From positions 1-42,353 of the forward strand of contig JAZQNO010000006.1 of NCBI GenBank assembly GCA_045627385.1: a stretch of DNA of 42,353 nucleotides, given 5' to 3'. Both the position numbers and the translations under genes were made by a program. The notes under the pieces are model-generated. The model had not been told where the DNA came from. It did no database searches and saw nothing but the letters and a program-made list of their open reading frames with translations. The DNA is from UBA1757 sp045627385. Lineage in GTDB: Bacteria > Bacteroidota > Bacteroidia > Bacteroidales > UBA1402. This document shows, piece by piece, positions 19,001-25,683 of this stretch; the first letter of the stretch is position 1; every line of letters begins with the position of its first letter.

Positions 19001-19773
19001 AAGTCGTTTCCGAGGCCGGCACCGAGATTCACCGGATTGTCCGATGGGACCCTGCCTTCGATTCCAGCCGCCCGCAGCGCTGCATTCCGCTCGACGCCTA
19101 TTTCAACGACAGTCTGAACGGCATTTTCGCCTACGGCAAATACCTGAGTCCCCGTTCTCCCTACACGACTCTCCAGCTGCCCACCCAAGGCTTCGGCGAC
19201 TGGTGCGGTCCCAACGCGCTGCCCCACATCGACGACAGCGGACTGAGACGTGCAGCCGGACACGACAATCAGATTCACAGTCCTCAGGGCATCCGCTTCC
19301 TCACGCCTTCAGACAAGAGCCTGCCCAACGCCGTCTTCGTTTCGCAATGGGACAACTACCCCACCCGCACCGACATTCCCCTCAGCGGCAGAGCCTCGCA
19401 CGCCTTCCTGCTGATGGCCGGCACCACCAACCACATGCAGAGCCATCTGACCAACGGACGCGTCACGGTCGTCTATGCCGACGGCACTTGCGACAGCCTC
19501 GAACTGGTCAACCCCGACTCCTGGGTCCCCATCGAGCAGGACTACTACGACGACGGCATGGCTTTCCGCCTGTCGCAGCCACGTCCCTGGCGCCTGCATC
19601 TCAAGGACGGACAGTTCACACGCCAGGCTTCCAACGGCAAGATGATCGACGGCGGCGCCGCCACCCTGCTGGACCTGCCGCTCGACCCCTCCAAAGAACT
19701 TGTCAGACTGCAGTTGGAAGCCGTCACCATAGAAAGTGTGATCGGATTGCTTTCCCTGACACTGGTAGAATGA
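16099..19773 (+). CDS. Putative secreted six-hairpin glycosidase, DUF4450-like
   Basis: A 1224-residue exported protein with a signal peptide in the first 22 residues (hydrophobic core after KNSKK, likely cut after VFSA). The N-terminal region, with LRYVPNGEDFVFQGNTP and FNRALYG...FRLETGDLPIFAFY, resembles the DUF4450 family of Bacteroidota as I recall it. The middle (about 330-720) reads like an (alpha/alpha)6 glycosidase barrel, with WRGAYTGDVLGWHDRA, HYDMNIAYIDELLWHLNWTGD, FDADGDGLYDAY and STDWMPYIWSVNN. C-terminal beta-sandwich-like domains follow. Known six-hairpin enzymes act on rhamnosides, trehalose or similar sugars; the substrate cannot be named here. It stands alone with its own promoter and is followed 50 bases later by ddh. 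No SusC/SusD pair is near. Confidence 0.75.
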   Translation: MKNSKKIFSCLLTALCCQTVFSAVPAFEPKENNPRAEARELRYVPNGEDFVFQGNTPMLFNRALYGENQAFRLETGDLPIFAFYAPTGMAGHLEWGLVSGDRTLWLHQADSIRCIYRPGYRIYEITDPILKGGSICLTALCRYDCQGAVFRFEAKNTPKNLQWVCVYGGAYGKKFSRNGDMGADRPDVFYLKPEYCRNNRYFIHKENFELAYGATIDVDSYFAEDLHNPQLKVNFMNGQFPKKSKLQVGDVATCRGSLRQVLDGKPDTDCPILVAKGRLTAGKSRLMGFTYGSDPADLAQGWQHAADSIAALQQRLQVYTPDPFVNAMAPALVMAADGIWQSPVYQHGAIGWRTALAGWRGAYTGDVLGWHDRAREHFRAYAASQMTSPSDKPVIMDTLLHQARSAKVAGTPMYSEGYIARHPNDPKVMNHYDMNIAYIDELLWHLNWTGDLDFAREIWPVLQRHLAWEKRCFDADGDGLYDAYCCIWASDALQYSSGGVTHSSAYVLRANRMAAEIARLLGEDPAPYDTEADRIDRAIREKLWMDSEGHWAEYQDFLGDKLLHPDAGLWTVYHAIDSEVGDGFDAYQATRYVDTRIPHIPVRVTDPKGYKIESDLHTLSSTDWMPYIWSVNNVAFGEVMHTVLAYCQADREEEAYRLLKATLLDGMYLGGSPGNVGQVSFYDASRGESYRDFADPIGVYARALVQGFFGIQPDLMHDRVLLKPCLPQDWDSASIAVSELAYSVSKNREYGQSWTIVPSFAKDVTIELSVPVYKSDVSDVQINGKSVDYRLDSAAIDHPRLLVTCRGAERYTVDVYEDYKPLPACLHLEEAVAGEPFRLQIPQGLNVGDLYDPQGVVASCRRLHGEWQIVFRERSGWHTFFLPCRSGSLFWWQAVDVDIRPLIGFFPHENQGDASSLSFDICNNSGQNRTVSLRLNRQTMEESMLLPAHSRSACTTDKGLRFGTNRLEVVSEAGTEIHRIVRWDPAFDSSRPQRCIPLDAYFNDSLNGIFAYGKYLSPRSPYTTLQLPTQGFGDWCGPNALPHIDDSGLRRAAGHDNQIHSPQGIRFLTPSDKSLPNAVFVSQWDNYPTRTDIPLSGRASHAFLLMAGTTNHMQSHLTNGRVTVVYADGTCDSLELVNPDSWVPIEQDYYDDGMAFRLSQPRPWRLHLKDGQFTRQASNGKMIDGGAATLLDLPLDPSKELVRLQLEAVTIESVIGLLSLTLVE

Positions 19774-19782
19774 TTTTTTCCC

Positions 19783-19790
19783 TATCTTTG
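19783..19790 (+). promoter_or_regulatory. -7 box for ddh
   Basis: TATCTTTG matches TAnnTTTG exactly, 33 bases before the ddh ATG and 9 bases after the preceding stop codon. It supports separate transcription of ddh. No clear -33 element. Confidence 0.5.
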
Positions 19791-19823
19791 CGCCCAAACT
19801 CATTCAGAAAAACCTATAGGAAG

Positions 19824-20723
19824 ATGAAAAAGATTCGTGCAGCCGTCGTCGGTTACGGCAACATCGGCAAATACGCGCTGGAGGCCCTTCAGTGCGCCCC
19901 TGATTTCGAAATCGCCGGCATCGTCCGTCGCGCAGCCGGCGCCGGACAGCCAGCCGAACTGGCAGACTATCCCGTCGTCAGCGACATCAAAGAACTCGGA
20001 CAGGTCGACGTAGCCCTGCTCTGCTCTCCTTCGCGCAAAGTGGAGGAACTGGCTTCCGCCATTCTGGCGCAAGGCATCAGCACCGTCGACAGTTTCGACA
20101 TCCACACCGGCATCTGGGACCTCCGCTGCAAACTCGACGCCATCGCCAAAGCCCATGGCGCATCGTCCATCATTTCGGCCGGATGGGATCCCGGCACCGA
20201 TTCCGTCGTACGCGCCCTCATGCAGGTGACCGCACCCAAGGGCATCACCTACACCAACTTCGGCCCCGGCATGAGCATGGGCCATACGGTCGCCGTCAAA
20301 GCCATTCCCGGCGTCAAGGCCGCCCTGTCCATGACCATCCCCCTGGGCACAGGCATCCATCGCCGTATGGTCTATGTGGAGATTCTGGACGGCTACCGTT
20401 TCGAAGACGTGGCCGCCGCCATCAAGGCCGACCCCTATTTCGTCCACGACGAGACCCACGTCGTGCAGACCGACAACGTCGACGCGCTCAAAGATATGGG
20501 CCACGGCGTCAACATGGTGCGCAAAGGCGTTTCCGGACAGACTCAGAATCAGCGTCTCGAATTCAACATGACGGTCAACAATCCGGCCATGACCGGCCAG
20601 ATTCTGGTATCGGCCGCCCGCGCCGCCGTCCGCCAGCAGCCCGGTTGCCGCACCCTCATCGAAGTTCCCCTCATCGACATGCTTCCCGGAGACACGGAGT
20701 CGCTCATCCGCTCGCTTGTCTGA
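19824..20723 (+). CDS. ddh: meso-Diaminopimelate D-dehydrogenase
   Basis: NADPH-dependent reductive amination of tetrahydrodipicolinate to meso-diaminopimelate, a one-step bypass of the later dap pathway that serves peptidoglycan and lysine. The protein is 299 residues from the ATG at 19824; an upstream extension of the frame overlaps the previous gene and the promoter and is not used. It begins with the Rossmann motif VVGYGNIGKYALEAL and has the family segments SFDIH, SAGWDPGTDS and FGPGMSMGHTVA, plus VHDETHVVQTDN near the substrate site. A strong hairpin terminator follows. The product feeds LysA, encoded at the left end of the window. Confidence 0.94.
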   Translation: MKKIRAAVVGYGNIGKYALEALQCAPDFEIAGIVRRAAGAGQPAELADYPVVSDIKELGQVDVALLCSPSRKVEELASAILAQGISTVDSFDIHTGIWDLRCKLDAIAKAHGASSIISAGWDPGTDSVVRALMQVTAPKGITYTNFGPGMSMGHTVAVKAIPGVKAALSMTIPLGTGIHRRMVYVEILDGYRFEDVAAAIKADPYFVHDETHVVQTDNVDALKDMGHGVNMVRKGVSGQTQNQRLEFNMTVNNPAMTGQILVSAARAAVRQQPGCRTLIEVPLIDMLPGDTESLIRSLV

Positions 20724-20744
20724 TCCGTTTCGGATAAAAATTTC

Positions 20745-20783
20745 AAAAAAAAGGCCTTCCGCAAACAACGGGAGGTTTTTTTT
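20745..20783 (+). terminator. Intrinsic terminator after ddh
   Basis: Eight A, a two-base bulge, CCTTCCG, loop CAAACAA, CGGGAGG and eight T. The stem has seven pairs with one G-T, and the A and T runs can extend it, so it could work in both directions. A smaller hairpin ATCCG-TTT-CGGAT overlaps the ddh stop just before it. Confidence 0.7.
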
Positions 20784-20857
20784 CGTACTTTCACACCCGA
20801 TGCCAAGGCTGTCGGAAAAGACTTGCCGTTCCACCGACAATTATAACGATCTGAAAT

Positions 20858-21706
20858 ATGAAACATCTTGCTTACCTGTCTTCTCTGCTGATTGTCTGCC
20901 TGCTGGCCTCCTGCGGCCGGACATCCGCGCCCTCTGCCAACGACGTCATCTACGAGATGAACCTCCTCCAGTTGAGCCCCGATGGCACTTTCGCCGCAGC
21001 TCAGCAGCATCTGCCCCGCCTCAAGAGCCTGGGCATCGATGCGGTCCGGCTGACATCCGTCCGTCCCGAATGCGGCACAGCGGACGACCTCGAGGCATTT
21101 CTGGCCAAAGCCCGCGAAACGGGGCTGAAAGTCATCCTCGACGATGAGGCCGACGTCATCTATGCGGACGGGCTGTATCAGTTGCTGAACGACTTGGCCC
21201 AGCGCAAAGCCGGTTGCGCCGAGCTGAAGGCCTATCTGGAAAAGGAGGCCGCCTGTCCCGACAAGGCCACTCGCCTGATGTACACGTCCAAAAGCGACGT
21301 GAATGCCACTCAGGGAACGGAATTCGAACGCATGGGCCACTGCGGTTCTCGGGCCATGGCACTGCTGTGCTTCACGCTTCCGATGGGCCAGCCGCTCATC
21401 TGCACCGGTCAGGAAATCGGTCTCCACAGACGTTTTGACCCCGAGAATCCTGTCGAGAACTGGCAACCGAACGAATACACCGAATTCTACCGGAAATTGG
21501 CCCAACTCCGCCACAGCCACCCCTGTCTGGCTGCCGACGGCGGATTCGAACTGGTCGCCACCGATTACAACGTATTCGATTTCAAGCGTTTCAAGGGAAA
21601 AGACACGGTCCAGATCCGCGTTTCGCTGGACGCTTTCTGGTATGATATCATCGAAAAGGACCGCATCACCTCCTTCGCCGTCTTCGACGACAACGATGAA
21701 GAATAG
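20858..21706 (+). CDS. Lipoprotein derived from a GH13 alpha-amylase, catalytic core lost
   Basis: A 282-residue protein with a lipoprotein signal (LLASC, Cys19). Its parts match a GH13 alpha-amylase with large in-frame pieces missing. VIYEMNLLQLSPDGTF...LPRLKSLGIDAVRL (30-66) is the first barrel strand region. GTADDLEAFLAKARETGLKVILD (73-95) is the strand-3 region. From there it jumps to a segment (about 96-130) like the loop and helix after the acid/base residue. Then TSKSDVN...GTEFERMG (143-159) corresponds to the usual TSNHDEN...GTEFERMG, and ICTGQEIG (181-188) follows. The nucleophile segment (DGFRxD) is absent and the His of the NHD motif is replaced by Ser146. It is very unlikely to be an active amylase. 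It precedes malQ by 49 bases, probably in one operon, so a maltodextrin-binding or structural role is possible. Confidence 0.8.
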   Translation: MKHLAYLSSLLIVCLLASCGRTSAPSANDVIYEMNLLQLSPDGTFAAAQQHLPRLKSLGIDAVRLTSVRPECGTADDLEAFLAKARETGLKVILDDEADVIYADGLYQLLNDLAQRKAGCAELKAYLEKEAACPDKATRLMYTSKSDVNATQGTEFERMGHCGSRAMALLCFTLPMGQPLICTGQEIGLHRRFDPENPVENWQPNEYTEFYRKLAQLRHSHPCLAADGGFELVATDYNVFDFKRFKGKDTVQIRVSLDAFWYDIIEKDRITSFAVFDDNDEE

Positions 21707-21755
21707 GTATCAGGCTATTCACCATCTGTCCGTTAACTGACCAAACAACTTTTCC

Positions 21756-24440
21756 ATGTCGATTGTCCGATTCAACATCCGCTATCAGGCCCAATGGGGC
21801 GAAGAAATATGCGTGCTGGGACACGCCGGCGACATCGCCAGCTGGACTCCCGAACAGCCCCTGGTGATGCAATGCACCCAAAATGACCGCTGGTCGCTTC
21901 AGGTGGAAATCTCCGATTTCGCCGATTGCATGAACTACCGCTACGCCCTGCGGCGCAGAGACGGAAGCTGGCGCGAAGAATGCGGCCCCGACCGGAAGGC
22001 AGTCCTGCATGCCCGCCAGGAACTCCAGCTGGACGATTACTGGCAGGACAGCGATACCGAAGACATCTTCATGACCAAAGCCTTCACCGACAGTCTGTTC
22101 AAGCGTCGCCAACCGACACCGGCAGCCGATCCGGGCGAGGCTCCCGACGGACAGGTCCAGGTGGTCTGGCGCCTTCGGATGCCCCAGATCGAACCTTATC
22201 AGGGCTTGGCCATTTTGGGAAACATCCCCGAATTGGGCGCCTGGGACAAAGACCGTATGGTACCCCTCGACGACGAAGAGCATCCCTACTGGCAAGTGAA
22301 GCTCCATCTGCCGAAACACACCCGAGGCATCGAATACAAATACCTCGTCTACGATTTGGAGAGCCGTAACGTCTTCGATTTCGAAGCCGGAGAAAACCGG
22401 CGTTTGGACATACTCTGCGAAAACGGCCGCCTCACGGTCAACGACTTCGACTTCCGTCACAGCCAGGCCCGATGGAGAGGAGCCGGCACAGCCATCCCCA
22501 TCTTTTCACTCCGCAGCGAAGAAAGTTTCGGCATCGGAGAATTCCAGGATCTGAAGAAACTGGCCCAATGGGCAGCCAAGACCAAACAGCGCATCATCCA
22601 GACGCTTCCCGTCAACGACACGACGCTCCAGCACAACCGGCGCGACAGCTACCCCTACAACTGTCTGTCGGTCTTCGCCCTCAATCCCATCTATCTGAAT
22701 ATCGGACAGATGGGCGGCCTGAGCCCTGCCAAGCTGAAGGAATACCGGCGCGAACAGGCCGAACTGAACGCTCTCGACATCGCCGACTACGAACGGGTGG
22801 CCCAAGCCAAAGACAAATATTTCCGCCTGATTTACAGACGTGACAAGGAAAAAGTCTTCGACAGCGACGACTACCGCCAATTCTTCGACAGGAACCGCTC
22901 CTGGCTGGTTCCCTATGCCGTATTCTGCTATCTGCGCGACAAGAACGGCACCAGCTGTTTCCGCACCTGGAAACGTCATTCCGTCTACGAGCGCCAGGAA
23001 GCCGAGGCCATGTGCCGGCCCGATTTCAAGGATTACGACAAGGTGGCCTACCATCTTTTCCTGCAATACCACCTCGACCGGCAGCTGCACGACGCCGTCG
23101 CATACGCCCATTCCCTGGGCATCGCCATCAAAGGCGACATACCCATCGGCATCAGTCCCGACAGCGTAGACGCCTGGTGCGCCCCCGAACTCTTCCATCT
23201 GGACGCTTCGGCCGGCGCTCCGCCGGACGATTTCTCCATTTCAGGACAGAACTGGGGATTTCCCACCTACGACTGGCAGGCCATGGCAGCCGACGGCTAC
23301 GGCTGGTGGCGCCGCCGTTTCAGCAAGATGGAAGACTGTTTCGACGCCTACCGAATCGACCACATCCTCGGATTCTTCCGCATCTGGGAAATGCCCAAGA
23401 CCGATGTCTGGGGCCTCTGCGGACGCTTTTCCCCCGCCCTTCCCTACAGCTTGGACGAACTGGTCCAATACGGCATACAGCTCGATTGGGACCGCCTGAC
23501 AAAGCCCTACATCAGAGGCCATTTCCTCGGCGAAATCTTCGGAGAACAGACAGAAGCCGTCAAACGGACCTTTCTCGACACCCAAGACGATGAAGTGTTC
23601 CGTTTCAAACCCGAATTCGACACCCAACGCAAAGTGAAAGCCTGGTTCAGCGGGCATACGCAATTCGGAGAATCCGTGCGCGACGGCCTGTATCTGCTCC
23701 ACAGCGAAGTGCTCATGGTGCCCGACCTCCGTCAGGAAGACCGTCTGCATCCGCGCATCCTGCTCAGACGCTCGCACAGTTTCAAGGAATTGCCCGAACA
23801 CCTGCAGCAGACCTTCGCCTGGCTGCACGACGACTTCTTCTACAGCCGCCACAACACCTTCTGGAAAGAATCCGCCATGAGCAAACTGCCCGCCCTGACC
23901 GGAGCCACCCGGATGCTGGTCTGCGGAGAAGACTTGGGAATGGTGCCCCAATGCGTGCCGGAAGTCATGAAAGAGCTGGAAATCCTTTCGCTCGAAATCC
24001 AGCGGATGCCCAAAGAAATCGACTGCGAATTCGGTCAGTTGCACCGTCTGCCCTACCTCTCTGTCTGCACGACAGGCACGCACGACATGAATCCCTTGCG
24101 CGCCTGGTGGGAAGAAGACCCCGAAAAGACGGCCCGCTACTACACCCAAGTGCTGGCCGGTCCCGGACAGGCCCCCGAACACTGCCAGCCGGCCGTCGTC
24201 GGCGAAATCATCCGTCAGCACCTCAGTTCGCCCGCCATGTGGGTCATCCTTCCCTGGCAAGACTGGACCGCGCTCGACGAGGCTTCCGCCAAGGCCGACC
24301 TCCACAGCGAACGCATCAACGTGCCTGTCGACACGCGGAACTACTGGTGCTACCGCATGCACCTCAGCCTGGAATCGCTGCTGGAAAACGACAGCCTCAA
24401 CAACAGAATCACCCGGCTCATCGCCCACTGCGGACGTTGA
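21756..24440 (+). CDS. malQ: 4-alpha-glucanotransferase (GH77) with two CBM20 modules
   Basis: Amylomaltase that moves alpha-1,4-glucan segments between maltooligosaccharides, part of starch/glycogen use in the cytosol. The 894-residue protein has no signal peptide. Two N-terminal CBM20 starch-binding modules are seen (about 1-100 with CVLGHAGDIASW, and about 130-230 with AILGNIPELGAWD). The GH77 barrel follows, with PVNDTT, SYPYNCLSVFALNPIY, the nucleophile Asp535 in RIDHILGFFR, the acid/base Glu725 in CGEDLGMVP and Asp777 in TGTHDMNPLR. This long form with two CBM20 modules is the usual Bacteroidota type. It follows the collapsed GH13 lipoprotein and faces another lipoprotein gene across a 33-base gap. 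Confidence 0.96.
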   Translation: MSIVRFNIRYQAQWGEEICVLGHAGDIASWTPEQPLVMQCTQNDRWSLQVEISDFADCMNYRYALRRRDGSWREECGPDRKAVLHARQELQLDDYWQDSDTEDIFMTKAFTDSLFKRRQPTPAADPGEAPDGQVQVVWRLRMPQIEPYQGLAILGNIPELGAWDKDRMVPLDDEEHPYWQVKLHLPKHTRGIEYKYLVYDLESRNVFDFEAGENRRLDILCENGRLTVNDFDFRHSQARWRGAGTAIPIFSLRSEESFGIGEFQDLKKLAQWAAKTKQRIIQTLPVNDTTLQHNRRDSYPYNCLSVFALNPIYLNIGQMGGLSPAKLKEYRREQAELNALDIADYERVAQAKDKYFRLIYRRDKEKVFDSDDYRQFFDRNRSWLVPYAVFCYLRDKNGTSCFRTWKRHSVYERQEAEAMCRPDFKDYDKVAYHLFLQYHLDRQLHDAVAYAHSLGIAIKGDIPIGISPDSVDAWCAPELFHLDASAGAPPDDFSISGQNWGFPTYDWQAMAADGYGWWRRRFSKMEDCFDAYRIDHILGFFRIWEMPKTDVWGLCGRFSPALPYSLDELVQYGIQLDWDRLTKPYIRGHFLGEIFGEQTEAVKRTFLDTQDDEVFRFKPEFDTQRKVKAWFSGHTQFGESVRDGLYLLHSEVLMVPDLRQEDRLHPRILLRRSHSFKELPEHLQQTFAWLHDDFFYSRHNTFWKESAMSKLPALTGATRMLVCGEDLGMVPQCVPEVMKELEILSLEIQRMPKEIDCEFGQLHRLPYLSVCTTGTHDMNPLRAWWEEDPEKTARYYTQVLAGPGQAPEHCQPAVVGEIIRQHLSSPAMWVILPWQDWTALDEASAKADLHSERINVPVDTRNYWCYRMHLSLESLLENDSLNNRITRLIAHCGR

Positions 24441-24473
24441 GCCAGGTGACTCGACTGTTGTTTCAAATCCGAA

Positions 24474-25610
24474 TCAGAACTCTCTGAGGATGGTCTGCTT
24501 CATCGTTTCCACCGAAGAAGCGTTGGCCGACTGCATCGAAGAGAACAGACCGTTCAGATAATCGTCGATATTGCCCGAAGCTCCGGCGCTGACGGCCTGA
24601 GACAGAGAATTCAGACCGGCCGTCTTCTTGGAACTGTCCGTCAGATTCGACAGCGAGAAATCGTTCTGCGAAATCAGGAACTCGAAGGGATTGCTCGAAA
24701 CCAGCGACTCAGACATGTAACAGCCGGCAAGAGACGAGGCGTCCGTATCGGGCAGATACTGCTGGAGCAGGCTCTGACGCGACTGGTTGCTGCTCGACAT
24801 GAATCCCGAAACGGCCGAACTGATATAGTTGCCTACAGAAGCGCTGCTCAACTCACTCTTGAGCAGACCGGCGAAACAGTCGGTCAGCGACTGGGTGTTG
24901 TCACGCTTGAGAAGTTTGTTCAGCAGATTGGCCTCAACCTGCTTGGTCATGCCGCTGATAATGTTGCTCACACCGTTCTTCACATAGTCGCCCAGGAAAG
25001 AGCGCATGCTGGTCTGCAGCTGGGAAAACAGATCGTTTTCGCCGGCCACCTTCTGGTCGAGTTCACTCATAATGTTGTTCAGCAGGCTGGTTCTCAGAGA
25101 AGTGTAGGTCGGTTCAATCAGACTGGAGAAATCGCTGTTGCCGAAAATCTGCCAGATATTCTTCAGAGAACTGTAATCCATGCCGCCCAAATTGCTGAAG
25201 CACATCTTCTGAATGGCTTCAAACAGGAAATCCTCCGTATCGGAATGGCCCTGATAGTACGACAGCACCTCCTGCAGAGGAAGCCCTCCCAGATAGCTGA
25301 GGATGCTGTTCTGCTTGTTGCCCAGCAGATTGTTGAAGAAAGCGACGTCCGACACCAGATTGACAGCCTTGCCGGCAATCTGTTTCAGATCCGAATAGGT
25401 CAGCTGTGAATAATCCGCCTTGTGGAAAAGGTAATCTTCAATCGTGTTGCGATAGATGGGATACTTTTCGAGGTCATCAATCAGGGCCACGATATTGTTT
25501 TCCTGACAATGCTGGTCTACGACGGCGGCGCCGTTCGCCAGATACTGCGTCAGACTGCAGGAAGAAAGCAGCAGGACAGATGCCACCAGGGCAAGAAGTT
25601 TGGTCTTCAT
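24474..25610 (-). CDS. Lipoprotein of unknown function, helical, Ser/Asn/Leu-rich
   Basis: A 378-residue protein with a short lipoprotein signal (LLLSSC, Cys18). The mature part is almost entirely predicted helix with many Leu, Ser, Asn and Gln, and repeated patterns such as SLLNNIMSELDQK and LLNKLLKRDN. Cysteines are few (CFAGLL, CYMSESL). I see no catalytic motif and do not recognise the family; a resemblance to DUF4197 lipoproteins was considered but not supported. It has its own promoter and diverges from the GH115 gene. The last residues (TMKQTILREF) do not suggest a T9SS sorting domain. Confidence 0.8.
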   Translation of the reverse strand: MKTKLLALVASVLLLSSCSLTQYLANGAAVVDQHCQENNIVALIDDLEKYPIYRNTIEDYLFHKADYSQLTYSDLKQIAGKAVNLVSDVAFFNNLLGNKQNSILSYLGGLPLQEVLSYYQGHSDTEDFLFEAIQKMCFSNLGGMDYSSLKNIWQIFGNSDFSSLIEPTYTSLRTSLLNNIMSELDQKVAGENDLFSQLQTSMRSFLGDYVKNGVSNIISGMTKQVEANLLNKLLKRDNTQSLTDCFAGLLKSELSSASVGNYISSAVSGFMSSSNQSRQSLLQQYLPDTDASSLAGCYMSESLVSSNPFEFLISQNDFSLSNLTDSSKKTAGLNSLSQAVSAGASGNIDDYLNGLFSSMQSANASSVETMKQTILREF

Positions 25611-25633
25611 TGTTATATGGGATTTGTTGTGGA

Positions 25634-25641
25634 CAAAGATA
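25634..25641 (-). promoter_or_regulatory. -7 box for the helical lipoprotein gene
   Basis: TATCTTTG on the minus strand matches TAnnTTTG exactly, 23 bases before the ATG at 25610. No -33 TTTG at normal spacing. Confidence 0.5.
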
Positions 25642-25654
25642 CTTAATTTTTTTG

Positions 25655-25662
25655 TAGCTTTG
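25655..25662 (+). promoter_or_regulatory. -7 box for the GH115 gene
   Basis: TAGCTTTG matches TAnnTTTG exactly and lies 21 bases before the ATG at 25684. It supports that ATG as the start instead of a longer frame opening at 25600, which would overlap the divergent lipoprotein gene. The two divergent boxes are 13 bases apart. Confidence 0.5.
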
Positions 25663-25683
25663 ACACATCAAAATCCATCCGGC

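Noticed and set aside
18696..20723. A 675-residue fusion protein ending in Ddh
   Set aside because: The N-terminal 376 residues are an out-of-frame reading of the preceding gene with Arg/Pro-rich sequence; ddh has its own promoter and ATG at 19824.
25600..25683. Longer N-terminus of the GH115 protein
   Set aside because: It overlaps the promoter boxes and the start of the divergent lipoprotein gene; the ATG at 25684 gives a signal peptide.
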